Below, piece after piece: positions 34,840 through 43,378 of a stretch of 64,000 bases of DNA. The notes below the pieces were generated by a model. That model was not told where the DNA came from and did no database searches. It was given only the letters and a program-made list of their open reading frames with translations. Position numbers and translations under genes: made by a program. The DNA is from NVTR01 sp965237505 (GTDB lineage: Bacteria; Pseudomonadota; Alphaproteobacteria; Rhodobacterales; Rhodobacteraceae): NCBI GenBank assembly GCA_965237505.1, contig CBDEFR010000009.1:1922001-1986000 (forward strand), written 5' to 3'. Position 1 is the first letter of the stretch, and every line of letters starts with the position of its first letter.

Positions 34840-35280
34840 GGCAAGCCCCGCAGGCACCGCCGACCGCCCCCATTGCCCCTGGAGCTCGGCGAGCCCGATG
34901 GCGGCGGCGCTTTCCATAGCGGACGCGGCATCGGCCAACCCGGCGAACTTGGCATCAAGATCGTCGAGGTTATCCCAGATCACTGGCAACGCCGCGGTCC
35001 CCTCAGTCGCTTCGGAATCCGACCCGGCGGGCCAATAGCCGGCTTTGCTCAACCGTGACAGTGCCACCAGATTGGCGGCGGCGCCCACAGCAACCTCGGC
35101 GTCATAGTCCATATCTCCCTTTGCCATGGCGCTAAGAATACCGATATTGTGCAAGTTAAGGCGCATGTGCGATTGGCGCGTTGTGACGGCACGGTCAAAC
35201 TGGCCGGCATGGCTGCCAGCAAGCACGGCGGTGACCGCAATCGCCAGTCCGGCAGCGGCCAAAGCGAATTTCCTGATCAT
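34838..35280 (-). pseudogene. Cytochrome c' (class II), frameshifted and truncated at the heme motif
   Basis: The N-terminus has a signal peptide (IRKFALAAAGLAIAVTAVLA) and the four-helix cytochrome c' pattern: AVTTRQSHMRLNLHNIGILS, AKGDMDYDAEVAVGAAANLV, YWPAGSDSEATEGTAALP, DLDAKFAGLADAASAMESAA. After LAELQG one base is missing near 34876. Restoring it yields AMGAVGGACGACHTPS, with the CxxCH heme site at 34838-34852. The last residues beyond CH are replaced by the IS630 fragment. As it stands no heme site is made. Cytochrome c' proteins bind NO or act in nitrosative stress. Confidence 0.82.
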
Positions 35281-35379
35281 TGGTCGATCTCCCTGCTTTC
35301 AAAATAATTTGCGTGCTGAAAGAATAGATGTGAGAAAAATCATGGGTAGTCTGAAAATTTGCAGTATGTTGGTTAATAA

Positions 35380-36245
35380 ATGCACAGCAAAGAAAATTGG
35401 GACGATCTGCGCTATATTTTGGCGGTGGCCGAGCACGGTTCGGTCAGTGCCACGGCGCGGCACCTGGGTGTGAATCACGCAACCGTGCTGCGTCACGTTG
35501 CGGCATTCGAGGCGCGGCACCAGATCGAACTGTTTGAAAAGTCCGCGCGCGGTTACGGCTGCATGCGGATCGTCAAAGGATCATGAATGCGGTGCGTGAA
35601 GTTGACGGCGCGGTCACCGCGGTGGAACGCGCTATTCGTGGTGTTCAGGCGCCGCCGAGCGGCATCGTTCGGGTGACGTCGACCGATACGTTTTGTATCG
35701 CCGTGCTGCCCGGCGTGATTTCGGGGTTTCATAGCCAAGAGGGCGCGATCCAGATTGAGTTGATTGCCACCAGCGAGTATCTCGATCTGTCTCGCCTCGG
35801 TGCCGACATCGCCGTGCGTCCGACCCCAGAATTGGACCCCGAACTGGAAGGCAAAGTTGTCGCCGAGCTGGGCTTTGACGTCTTCGCCGCTGCAGGCGTG
35901 CCAAAAGATCGCTGGCTGGCGCCAACCGGCACGCTGACCCGGTCGGTTGTTTCGGGCTGGATGACTGACAATGTCAGCGCATCGATGATCGCCGGGTCGG
36001 CCGATAGTTTCCTGTCGCTGCGCGAACTTGCGGCGGCGGGAATCGGGCAGGTTATCTTACCAACGATTCTGGGCAAGTCTGATCCACGGCTTAGCCGACG
36101 CCGCGGCCTGCTGCCGGATTTCACGGTCAATATCTGGGTTGTTTGCCATCCGGATCTCGCGGGCGTGCCGCGCATTCGCGAGGTACGAAGAATGCTGGCA
36201 GCGGCACTATCTGCTGACGCAGACCGGTTGGCAGGGCGCCTCTGA
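35380..36245 (+). pseudogene. LysR-family regulator with a single-base frameshift
   Basis: The N-terminal winged helix is clear (ENWDDLRYILAVAEHGSVSA, then TARHLGVNHATVLRHVAAFE). The frame is lost near 35555: GGTTACGGCTGC reads Gly-Tyr-Gly-Cys, while TAC-CGG-CTG (Tyr-Arg-Leu) would be expected. One missing C restores RLHADRQRIMNAVREVDGAV and the full effector domain to 36245 (PSGIVRVTSTDTFCIAVLPG, then ELAAAGIGQVILPTILGK). It is transcribed divergently from the broken cytochrome c' gene, which it may once have regulated. Confidence 0.8.
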
Positions 36246-36403
36246 TGGCATTTGTATAAGCGACATATTGCAGGATACCGGAATTGATGTGGCGGCGTTG
36301 AGTCCGCCAAGCGCTAGGCGCGCGGACAAAGTTTCGTGGCTTGACGGTTATGACGGATTGATGCGGCTTTTCGCCCCATCGGCAATCGGTTAAGCCGGTA
36401 AGC

Positions 36404-37021
36404 ATGGAGCTTGTCGTTGAAAACCTGTCGTGCGCGCGCGGCGGTGTGCCTGTGCTTGAGGGGGTGAATTTCACCCTGAGCGGCGCATCGGTGCTGGTGC
36501 TGCGGGGGCCGAACGGGTCGGGCAAGACCACGCTATTGCGCACCATCGCCGGGTTGCAGCCGGCATCGGCGGGTTCCGTTCACCTGGCCCCGGATGCGAT
36601 TGCTTACGGAGCGCATGCGGACGGATTGAAGGCGACGCTGAGCGTGGCGGACAATCTGGCGTTCTGGGCCGGGATTTATGGCACCGGGTCCATAAACACA
36701 GCGCTTGCAGCGTTTGATTTGACGGCGTTGGCAGGCCGCGCGGCGCAAAACCTGTCGGCCGGGCAGAAACGGCGGCTGGCGCTGGGGCGTTTGCTGGTCA
36801 CCGGGCGCCCCATTTGGGTGCTGGACGAGCCGACGGTGTCGCTTGATCAGGCAAGTGTTGTGAAGTTCGGCGCGGCGATCAAGGCGCATCTGGCGGGCGG
36901 AGGGTCGGCCCTGATCGCCAGCCATATCGATCTGGGTCTGGATGCGGCAACACTGGACATCTCGCAGTTTCGCGCCACCGCGCTGATCAGTGCGGACGGC
37001 TTTGACGAGGCGTTTTCATGA
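36404..37021 (+). CDS. ccmA: Heme exporter ATP-binding protein CcmA
   Basis: A 205-residue ABC ATPase of the CcmABCD system for c-type cytochrome maturation; it powers release of holo-CcmE from CcmC. Walker A is LRGPNGSGKTTLLRTIAGL near residue 31, the signature is NLSAGQKRRLALGRLL near 117, Walker B is PIWVLDEPTVSLDQ near 138, and the switch His is in ALIASHIDLGL. It overlaps ccmB by four bases (ATGA). Complete. It follows the lysR pseudogene after 158 bases that show nothing else. Confidence 0.93.
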   Translation: MELVVENLSCARGGVPVLEGVNFTLSGASVLVLRGPNGSGKTTLLRTIAGLQPASAGSVHLAPDAIAYGAHADGLKATLSVADNLAFWAGIYGTGSINTALAAFDLTALAGRAAQNLSAGQKRRLALGRLLVTGRPIWVLDEPTVSLDQASVVKFGAAIKAHLAGGGSALIASHIDLGLDAATLDISQFRATALISADGFDEAFS

Positions 37022-37674
37022 GCCGTCTGTTGTGGCGCGATCTGAAGCTTGCGATGCGCGTCGGCGGTGGATTTGGGCTGGGGCTGGCGTTTTTTCTGAT
37101 TGTCACGCTGCTGGTGCCGTTTGGCGTCGGGCCGGAGGCCGCGCTGTTGAGCCGGATCGCGCCGGGCATCCTGTGGCTGTGGGCGCTGCTGGCCTGCCTG
37201 CTGTCGCTGGACCGGATATTTCAGCTGGATTACGAGGACGGCAGCCTTGATCTGCTGGCCACAGCACCAATTCCAATGGAAAGCGTGGCGGCGGTAAAGG
37301 CGCTGGCGCACTGGATCACCACCGGCCTGCCGCTGACCCTGGCAGCGCCGGTGTTCGGGGTGTTTCTGAACCTGCCGGCGGACGGATTTGTCTGGCTGGT
37401 GGTGTCGCTGGCGCTCGGCACCCCGGCGCTGTCGATGATCGGGGCGTTTGGGGCGGCGCTGACCGTAGGGCTGAAACGTGGCGGGCTGTTGCTGTCGCTG
37501 CTGGTGCTGCCGCTGTATGTGCCGACGCTGATTTTCGGCACCGAGGCGGCGCGGCGCGGCGCCGAGGGGCTGGCCACCGGCACGCCGCTGTTGATGCTTG
37601 CCGGGATCACGGCGGGGGCGATTGCGCTGTTGCCGTTTGCGGCAGCGGCGGCGATCCGGGTCAACCTGCGCTAG
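37018..37674 (+). CDS. ccmB: Heme exporter membrane protein CcmB
   Basis: A 218-residue integral membrane protein with six helices. The conserved segments RLLWRDLKLAMRVGGGFGLG, FFLIVTLLVPFGVGPEAALL, GILWLWALLACLLSLDRIFQ, YEDGSLDLLATAPIPMESVA and the C-terminal PLYVPTLIFGTEA are typical of CcmB. It partners CcmA in the inner membrane. Co-translated with ccmA. Confidence 0.93.
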   Translation: MSRLLWRDLKLAMRVGGGFGLGLAFFLIVTLLVPFGVGPEAALLSRIAPGILWLWALLACLLSLDRIFQLDYEDGSLDLLATAPIPMESVAAVKALAHWITTGLPLTLAAPVFGVFLNLPADGFVWLVVSLALGTPALSMIGAFGAALTVGLKRGGLLLSLLVLPLYVPTLIFGTEAARRGAEGLATGTPLLMLAGITAGAIALLPFAAAAAIRVNLR

Positions 37675-37706
37675 ACGGGATTGCGCCGCGGGTGCGCTGC
37701 GTCGCG

Positions 37707-37742
37707 GTGCCTCCGGCGGGGATATTTTGGCTGCAAAGAAGG
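37707..37742 (+). repeat. Dispersed intergenic repeat, copy 4, inside the ccm cluster
   Basis: GTGCCTCCGGCGGGGATATT then TTGGCTGCAAAGAAGG lies in the 281-base gap between ccmB and ccmC, which are usually closer. It matches the copy at 1202-1232 and, inverted, 17779-17813. The rest of 37675-37955 shows no gene. Confidence 0.6.
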
Positions 37743-37961
37743 GGTTCGGGGGAGTGTTTCAGCGACAAACGGGCGGAGTGCGGGTAAGAAACAGGTTTGG
37801 ATCTTGGTTCATTTACCTGCAACAACTTCCGCTGGCGGGTGGGCGGCGGCCTTGTCTGCATATCTGCATGATGGGAAGGTCAGGCCATCAGTCCCGGTGC
37901 TTTGAGGATGCGGCACTAGGGGGCCTTGTGAGCCAATCGGCAAGCGCGTAAATAAATGCCC

Positions 37962-38690
37962 ATGTCAATCTGGGAATACGCAAATCCACGCAGGTTCATG
38001 GGTTGGAGCCAACGTCTGGCGCCGGTCTTTGGGGTGCTGGCGGCGATTTGTCTGAGCGTCGGCATCGTCTGGGGCTATTTTTTTACCCCGGATGACTCCC
38101 GCATGGGGGCGACGGTCAAGATCATCTATATCCACGTGCCGAGCGCGATGATGGCGATCAATGTCTGGGTGATGATGCTGGTCGCCTCGCTGATCTGGCT
38201 GATCCGGCGGCACCACGTGAGCGCCCTTGCCGCCAAGGCAGCAGCCCCAATTGGCGTGACGATGACACTGATCGCGCTGATCACCGGGGCGATCTGGGGC
38301 CAGCCGATGTGGGGCACCTGGTGGGTCTGGGATCCGCGGCTGACCTCGTTTCTGATCCTGTTTCTGTTTTATCTCGGCTACCTGGCGCTGTGGCAGGCGA
38401 TCGAAAATCCGGACACTGCGGCTGATCTGACCAGTGTTTTGTGCCTGGTGGGGTCGGTGTTTGCGCTGCTCAGCCGCTATGCGGTGATTTTCTGGAGCCA
38501 GGGCTTGCATCAGGGGGCATCACTGTCGCTGGACGCCGAAGAAAACGTATCCGACGTGTTCTGGCAACCGCTGGTGATCACCTTGGCCGGGTTTGGTTTG
38601 CTGTTCATCGCGCTGGTGCTGATCCGCACGCGAACCGAGATCCGCGCGCGCCGCGTGCATGCGCTGGTGGCGCGCGAGCGGACCGCCTGA
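37962..38690 (+). CDS. ccmC: Heme handling protein CcmC
   Basis: 242 residues from the second Met (37962, MSIWEYANPRRF); a Met two codons earlier at 37956 is also possible. Six membrane helices and the tryptophan-rich heme-binding motif WGQPMWGTWWVWDPRLTSFL near residue 110, with flanking periplasmic histidines (YIHVPSAMMAINVWVM; SQGLHQGASLSL). It presents heme to CcmE in the periplasmic leaflet. The stop overlaps the ccmD start (TGATG). Confidence 0.93.
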   Translation: MSIWEYANPRRFMGWSQRLAPVFGVLAAICLSVGIVWGYFFTPDDSRMGATVKIIYIHVPSAMMAINVWVMMLVASLIWLIRRHHVSALAAKAAAPIGVTMTLIALITGAIWGQPMWGTWWVWDPRLTSFLILFLFYLGYLALWQAIENPDTAADLTSVLCLVGSVFALLSRYAVIFWSQGLHQGASLSLDAEENVSDVFWQPLVITLAGFGLLFIALVLIRTRTEIRARRVHALVARERTA

Positions 38691-38842
38691 TGCCTGATCT
38701 GGGGAAATACGCAACCGAAGTTCTGTCGGCGTATGGCGCGACAATTGTTCTGCTGGCAAGCCTGATCTGGCTGACCTGGCGGCAATCGCGCGCGGTGCGG
38801 CGTGCGTTGGATGCAGCCGAGGCACGCCAGTCCGATGGCTGA
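38690..38842 (+). CDS. ccmD: Small heme exporter subunit CcmD
   Basis: 50 residues, normal for CcmD. One membrane helix (VLSAYGATIVLLASLIWLTW) followed by a basic cytoplasmic tail (RQSRAVRRALDAAEARQ). It stabilises the CcmABC complex for holo-CcmE release. The ATG at 38690 shares its A with the ccmC stop, and its 3' end overlaps ccmG by 8 bases. Confidence 0.88.
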   Translation: MPDLGKYATEVLSAYGATIVLLASLIWLTWRQSRAVRRALDAAEARQSDG

Positions 38843-39368
38843 ATTCAAACCGCTGATGATCGCGCCGCCGCTGCTGTTTGCCGGCCTTGCAGTGATGTTC
38901 CTTTGGGGCATGAACCGCGGTGATCCGGATGCCTTGCCATCGGCGCTTGCGGGCAAACCGATCCCGGTACTGGAGCTGAGCCAGCTTGGCGACATTCCGT
39001 CTTTTGATGAGGATACCCTGCGCCAGCCGGGGGTGAAGCTGGTGAATTACTGGGCCAGCTGGTGTGGGCCGTGCCGGGTTGAGCATCCGACCCTTGAAGC
39101 ACTCGCCGCAGAGGGCGTGCCGATCTATGGCATCAATTACAAGGATGATCCCAGAAAAGCGCTGAAATTTCTGGCTGAACTGGGCAATCCCTATGTCGCC
39201 GTGGGCGCAGACGAGACCGGGCGCACGGCGCTGGAGTGGGGCGTTTACGGAGTGCCTGAGACTTATGTGGTGGACGGTAATGGCGTGATTGTTCTGCGGC
39301 TCGCGGGGCCGCTGACGCAAAGAGTTCTGAAAAACACCGTTCGCCCGGCGATAGAACGGGCAAATTAG
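38835..39368 (+). CDS. ccmG: Thiol:disulfide interchange protein CcmG/DsbE
   Basis: 177 residues from the ATG at 38835. An N-terminal membrane anchor (MIAPPLLFAGLAVMFLWGM) is followed by a periplasmic thioredoxin fold with the active site NYWASWCGPCRVEHP near residue 77 and the cis-Pro loop VYGVPETYVVDGNG. It reduces the apocytochrome or CcmH thiols before heme attachment. Last recognised gene of the ccm cluster here; ccmE, ccmF and ccmH are not in the window. Confidence 0.92.
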   Translation: MAEFKPLMIAPPLLFAGLAVMFLWGMNRGDPDALPSALAGKPIPVLELSQLGDIPSFDEDTLRQPGVKLVNYWASWCGPCRVEHPTLEALAAEGVPIYGINYKDDPRKALKFLAELGNPYVAVGADETGRTALEWGVYGVPETYVVDGNGVIVLRLAGPLTQRVLKNTVRPAIERAN

Positions 39369-39550
39369 CCAAAATAGCTGGCCGCGACCGCCAAAAGCAA
39401 AAGCACCGCTGTTTCCAGATAAGGCGCTGGAACGCGTCTGGCAAATTTGGCGACGAGTCTGGGATTTTGCTGCATTTGCCGAGATTGCGCGGGTTTCGTT
39501 AACAAAGCCAGAATTTTGGAAACCGGCATTAGAAACAATGCGTTTCGCAA
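39365..39550 (-). CDS. Possible small tail-anchored membrane protein
   Basis: A 61-residue reading frame (54 from an internal Met at 39529). It has a basic middle (RQMQQNPRLVAKFARRVPAP) and a hydrophobic C-terminal end (TAVLLLLAVAASYFG) that could anchor it in the membrane. It converges with ccmG and overlaps its stop by 4 bases. No clear ribosome site and no family recognised, so it may be spurious. Confidence 0.3.
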   Translation of the reverse strand: MRNALFLMPVSKILALLTKPAQSRQMQQNPRLVAKFARRVPAPYLETAVLLLLAVAASYFG

Positions 39551-39790
39551 TCATGAATTCGCCTGTGGCGTTCTTAATGAGGATTAGGCAGCCAGATTGC
39601 CAACATGATAGCGCCGAGCGGGTCTTGTGAGCTTGTGTGGATGGCGCCGCAGATTGGCACTTGATGGGCAACAGTCGCGGCAAATATTTTTACCTGGTGC
39701 ATCATATCGCCTGAATCTGGCCACATTGGAATGGCATCTGGACCGGCAACCTGGGTCGTGCGGCATTTGAACTCGAATTGTCTGGATGTC
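39551..39790. other. Non-coding stretch before secreted hypothetical gene
   Basis: 240 bases with no supported gene, AT-richer than the surroundings. An in-frame extension of the next gene runs back to 39731 but lacks the look of coding sequence. It presumably holds that gene's promoter; no clear element was identified. Confidence 0.4.
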
Positions 39791-40303
39791 ATGATATTTC
39801 GCCCCGCCAGTCTGCCGGATGCGCTGAAGGCCGCGATGATCCTTTCGTCGGTGGCCATATTGGGCATGACATTGATGACAGCCGCACCGGCATTCGCAAA
39901 CCACCGTGGCAAAGGTGCTCCGCCGCACGGTCAGTCGGATCAGTCCGAAAACCCTGGCCAGGGTTCGGAAAAATCGAACGGCAATGGCGGCGGATCTGGA
40001 ACCGACAACGATACGTCGGAATTAAAGCCGCATAAGCCGAGTCTGGTTGACGAGCGAGTGGCCGACGACAGCCCGACCGCCAGCACCAGCGACGAGCCGC
40101 TTGTGTTTTTCACATCCGTCAGGAGCGACAGCAACCTCAGGGCGAAAATGAGAAGCGCGCAAAAAGAACTGGCGCGCCTGTTTGCGCTAAGCGAGGAAGA
40201 GATAACGATTGAGTTTCCTGATGGTGGCTATGACGACGCACTCATGCAGGCCGCTGCACGTGCCCGCAAGGCGGAGCGAGCTTATCGTAGAAAGCACGGG
40301 TGA
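39791..40303 (+). CDS. Hypothetical secreted protein
   Basis: 170 residues from the ATG at 39791. A signal peptide is evident (hydrophobic AMILSSVAILGMTLMTAAPA, then FANHRGKG). It is followed by a low-complexity Gly/Ser/Asn/Gln region (residues about 45-75) and a C-terminal helical, charged domain (SNLRAKMRSAQKELARLFAL and DALMQAAARARKAERAYRRK). It is likely periplasmic or surface-exposed. I do not recognise a family. It stands alone between ccmG and the acyl-carrier module. Confidence 0.6.
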   Translation: MIFRPASLPDALKAAMILSSVAILGMTLMTAAPAFANHRGKGAPPHGQSDQSENPGQGSEKSNGNGGGSGTDNDTSELKPHKPSLVDERVADDSPTASTSDEPLVFFTSVRSDSNLRAKMRSAQKELARLFALSEEEITIEFPDGGYDDALMQAAARARKAERAYRRKHG

Positions 40304-40537
40304 CCGGTCTGGCAACGTGCTGTTGATGGCAAATGGTGGATCAGACAACGCGCTTTCGCCGTGAATTCTCAGAACTTTATTCATTCGGTCCGGCGCTGAG
40401 AAACTGAGCGCCGCATCCCTGCGCGACCGGTGAACTCGGTTCAATTGTCGCGACGAAACTCTGCCGGTTGCCGAACTTGCCAACCAAATGCGACGCCAGC
40501 CGATCAGACCTGTATGTGAACACCAACTTGAGCCGCT
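40304..40537. other. Non-coding stretch
   Basis: No gene or clear structure was found between the secreted hypothetical gene and the convergent acyl-carrier-protein gene. GAGCCGCTCTAGC near 40529-40541 resembles the end of the MITE at 46784-47990 only loosely and is not claimed as a copy. Confidence 0.4.
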
Positions 40538-40780
40538 CTAGCTGCCACCAGTTCGGTTTGCCAAAACCGCGATCACGTCATCAAATCCTTCGATTGACAG
40601 GATCTCGGCTGCCGGCAAGGGTTGGCCAATAGACTTTTCCAACGCCAGGATAATCCGCATATGGGCCAGACTGTCCCACTGTGCACATAATCCCAATCGA
40701 GTGTCTGGGCCGACGGCGGTTACCTCAATACCCAGAGCGTTTGCCAGGATTTTGACGGCTGCAGATTTTCCGCCCGTCAT
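40538..40780 (-). CDS. Acyl carrier protein-like
   Basis: 80 residues from the ATG at 40780, which overlaps the stop of the upstream acetyltransferase gene by four bases. Stand-alone carrier fold with the phosphopantetheine-attachment serine in CAQWDSLAHMRIILALEKSI, followed by helices typical of ACP (PLPAAEILSIEGFDDVIAVL). It would carry an acyl or aminoacyl group as a thioester. With the adjacent GNAT and AMP-ligase genes it forms a three-gene module, not the fatty-acid-synthesis acpP. Confidence 0.78.
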   Translation of the reverse strand: MTGGKSAAVKILANALGIEVTAVGPDTRLGLCAQWDSLAHMRIILALEKSIGQPLPAAEILSIEGFDDVIAVLANRTGGS

Positions 40781-41355
40781 TGGGTAATTTTCCGTTGGCT
40801 GGCGTGCCATTCGTCGCGCAGCAGGCCAAATTCCAGCTGGTCCAGCCGTGACTCGTCAGCCACGGATTTGAACTGTTCGCGCAGCACCCCTTCGCAGGTA
40901 AATCCTTGCGCCTTGTAGTTGAATATCGACGCCAGATTTCGGGCGTGCGGACGGCCGACGATTTTGTGCATGCCATGCTGGTCAAACAGAAAATCTATCA
41001 GCGCCGCGCAGCTTTCAAGTACAACGCCCTTGCCCCAGTAATTTTTCTCGCCGATTACCACCATCGTCTCGGCAACCAGGTTGTCCAAATCCGCCTTTAC
41101 AGTGTACAATCCAATTGGCGTTTCGGCGAAAGTGGCGCCGATCAACAGGTAAAAAATCCGCCGATTATCGGCTTTCGCGACAATCTGTTTGGCTTCCTGC
41201 ATCTTGGTGTTCTTGCGATGTGTATTTTGGCCCTCGCGGGTTTGCGGGTCACTCTGCCAGCGTAGAAACCTTGGTGTCACGTCGGCAGGTATCATCGAGC
41301 GAATGACAAAGCGCTTGGTGGTCAGGCGGACCGGGGTGCCCGGCGTCCAGCTCAT
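40777..41355 (-). CDS. GNAT-family N-acetyltransferase (RimJ/PseH-like)
   Basis: A 192-residue acyltransferase of the GNAT fold. RFVIRSMIPADVTPRFLRWQ starts a RimJ-type N-terminus. MVVIGEKNYWGKGVVLESCA carries the acyl-CoA or pantetheine-binding loop (G-x-G-region). MHKIVGRPHARNLASIFNYK and AQGFTCEGVLREQF form the last strands. It is coupled by four-base overlaps to the AMP-ligase gene upstream and the carrier protein downstream. Acceptor unknown: an amino sugar or a protein N-terminus are both possible. Confidence 0.75.
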   Translation of the reverse strand: MSWTPGTPVRLTTKRFVIRSMIPADVTPRFLRWQSDPQTREGQNTHRKNTKMQEAKQIVAKADNRRIFYLLIGATFAETPIGLYTVKADLDNLVAETMVVIGEKNYWGKGVVLESCAALIDFLFDQHGMHKIVGRPHARNLASIFNYKAQGFTCEGVLREQFKSVADESRLDQLEFGLLRDEWHASQRKITQ

Positions 41356-42802
41356 GGCGTTACCTTTAACGCAAGGCAGGCGCGCGCAACCAGCGCCCGG
41401 TTCAGCTTGCCGCGGTCGATTTTGGGGAGCGCCTCGAGGATGTAAATGTCGCGCGGCACTGCCTCGGCGCGCAATCGTTCGCGAGCCCAGTTTTGCAGAT
41501 CAGCGGCGGTTGCGGTGGCCTGATCGCGCAGCGACAGCGCAAGCGTCACGACCTGGCCGCTGATGTCATCGTCACGCCCGAACGCGCAGGCCTCGGTCAC
41601 GTCCGGGTGGCGTTCGAACAGCAGGTCCAGCTCTTCCGGAAAAATGTTGATGCCGCTCATAATGATAATATTTGCGCGCCGCCCGGTCATCCGCAGGGTG
41701 CCGTAGGCGTCCAACGTGCCGCTGTCGCCGGTGTGATACCAGCCGTTTCTGACGGCTTTGTCAGTGAGGTCGGGGCGCTGGTAATAGCCGGTCATCAGCG
41801 ACGGGACGCGCAACAAGATTTCGCCGCTGCCAGTGGCAGTGATCTGGTCGTCGTCGGTGCGGATCGCCGCGGCGCCGCCCCAAAGTTGCCCGAGCAGGCC
41901 GTCGCTGATGTCGCCGCTGCGCGACGAGGCGCCGACGATCCAGTTGGCGGTTTCGGTGATGCCATACATGTTGGCGACGTCAGCGCCGTTTGCCCAGTCG
42001 ACGACGCCTTGCCAGACCTCTGCGGAGAGCGGGGCGCTGCCGATGCTGATGCGGCGCAGGCTGGTGCCGGTCGGTGGCGGTGACAGGCGCAGGGCGAGTT
42101 TCCAGAACGACGGCACCGAGCTGAGGAAGCTGATTTTGTGTGTGTCGATTGTCTGGGCGAGGCTGGCCGCGCCCGCAATTCCGGGGTTGGGCATGAGGAA
42201 CAGGTTGGCCCCGCTGGCCAGCGGCGTCAGGCAATTGCCGATCAGGCCGTGGCCGAAGTGGGTGGGCAGGACGCACAGGGTGTTGGCGAGAGTTTGGGCA
42301 GTCAGGTGGGCACATTTAGGGAGATGCGCGCCAATAATGATCGGTGGCTGTGCACCACGCCTTTGGGCTCACCGGTGGTGCCGGAGGTGAACAGAATTAG
42401 GGCGTTGTCATCGAGGCTCTGCTGGATCGCGGTAGCCGGGTGGCCACCGGCGCGGTCGCGCCAGGTGCACAGGACCGGGGCATTGAGTCTGCCGCGCGGG
42501 TTGTTGTCAACCAACACCGCCGCCGGGGCGCAGAAGTCGACGATATTGGAAAGCTCGGGATCGGTGAGGCCGGGGTTTACGCAGACCGCGCAGCCGCCGA
42601 TCTGCCAGACCGCAAACAGGTCGGCGAAGAAATCCGGGGTGTTGCCGTGGGCGATGACGAAGTTGCGTTTGCTGGGGGAGATGAAGCGGGCGAGGGCGCT
42701 GGCGCGGCGGGCGACCTCGGCGCGCAATTTCTCGCCCGACCAGCGGATGCCGGTGTTCAGGTCGTGGATGGTGACATCGGTGCGGGGCAGGGCGGTTATC
42801 AT
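41352..42802 (-). pseudogene. AMP-dependent acyl ligase, single-base frameshift
   Basis: From the ATG at 42802 (MITALPRTDVTIHDL) the first frame carries the adenylate-forming signature ALILFTSGTTGEPKGVVHSH and stops after ARISLNVPT. The other frame resumes with LTAQTLANTLCVLPTHFGHG and continues with MYGITETANWIVGASS, WYHTGDSGTLDAYGTLRMTG, RRANIIIMSGINIFPEELDL and the C-terminal Lys in LPKIDRGKLNRALV. One missing C in the GGG run at 42308-42310 (CCC on the coding strand, giving Asn-Val-Pro-His-Leu) explains it. It would load an acid onto CoA or the neighbouring carrier protein. Confidence 0.8.
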
Positions 42803-43189
42803 GCGCGCACCGTAACTGGCACGGGCGGCGCCGACAACGAAGCGCTTTTCGCACAAATGTTACACGTGTTGCTGGTGTCAGTTTTTCGCCAGCGTCTGTG
42901 CACCGGACAGTGACTGGTGGCATTAACGGCGAGCCTATACAGAAACGGTCTGTTTCCAGTCTGGCGGCAAAACTTGCATTCAGTCGCAAAAATTTCGCTT
43001 TTATTCCGAACCTTAAGCCGTTTTTCGCCATCTGGGTGACCGCCGAAATATTTTGGTTTGACGCCCGCCACATTGTGTAAAAAGAGATATTGCTGGATAC
43101 CACGCATTAGTATTGCGATATTTATAGTCGGATTTGAGCGGGGCTGCAGACCCTGCGGCGCAGCGGCGATGGTTCATGGGAGAAAATAG
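42803..43189. other. Non-coding, relatively AT-rich stretch
   Basis: 387 bases upstream of the ligase (minus strand) and of a small secreted gene (plus strand). No supported gene; it presumably contains both promoters. No repeat or hairpin stood out. Confidence 0.4.
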
Positions 43190-43315
43190 ATGAAATACAC
43201 GAACTCAATGGTGGCGTTTTCGACCGGGCTGGCAGTTATGCTGTCGGGCGCGGCAATTGCTGGTGGTGGAAATGGAGCGCAGAAATCGTCTCATACCAAC
43301 GGCCCCCAGATTTGA
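43190..43315 (+). pseudogene. 5' end of a secreted protein gene cut by IS630 debris
   Basis: A 41-codon frame begins at the ATG at 43190 behind GGGAGAAAATAG. It has a clean signal peptide (NSMVAFSTGLAVMLSGAAIA) and the mature start GGGNGAQKSSHTNGPQI. It then hits a stop where similarity to IS630-type sequence is about to begin. Such a short Gly/Ser-rich mature end looks like the beginning of a longer exported protein whose remainder was lost. Confidence 0.55.
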
Positions 43316-43378
43316 CTCAAGGGGATTCCCACGAGCGGCGTGATCTGATTCAGTGGCATCAAGGCAAGGGAGGCTTTG

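Noticed and set aside
38520..39683. 387-residue minus-strand open frame across ccmC, ccmD and ccmG
   Set aside because: Antisense to three recognised genes with proper overlaps; His/Arg/Gln-rich composition typical of antisense frames.
40526..40541. Additional MITE end near GAGCCGCTCTAGC
   Set aside because: Only a short partial match to the MITE terminus and no second arm nearby.
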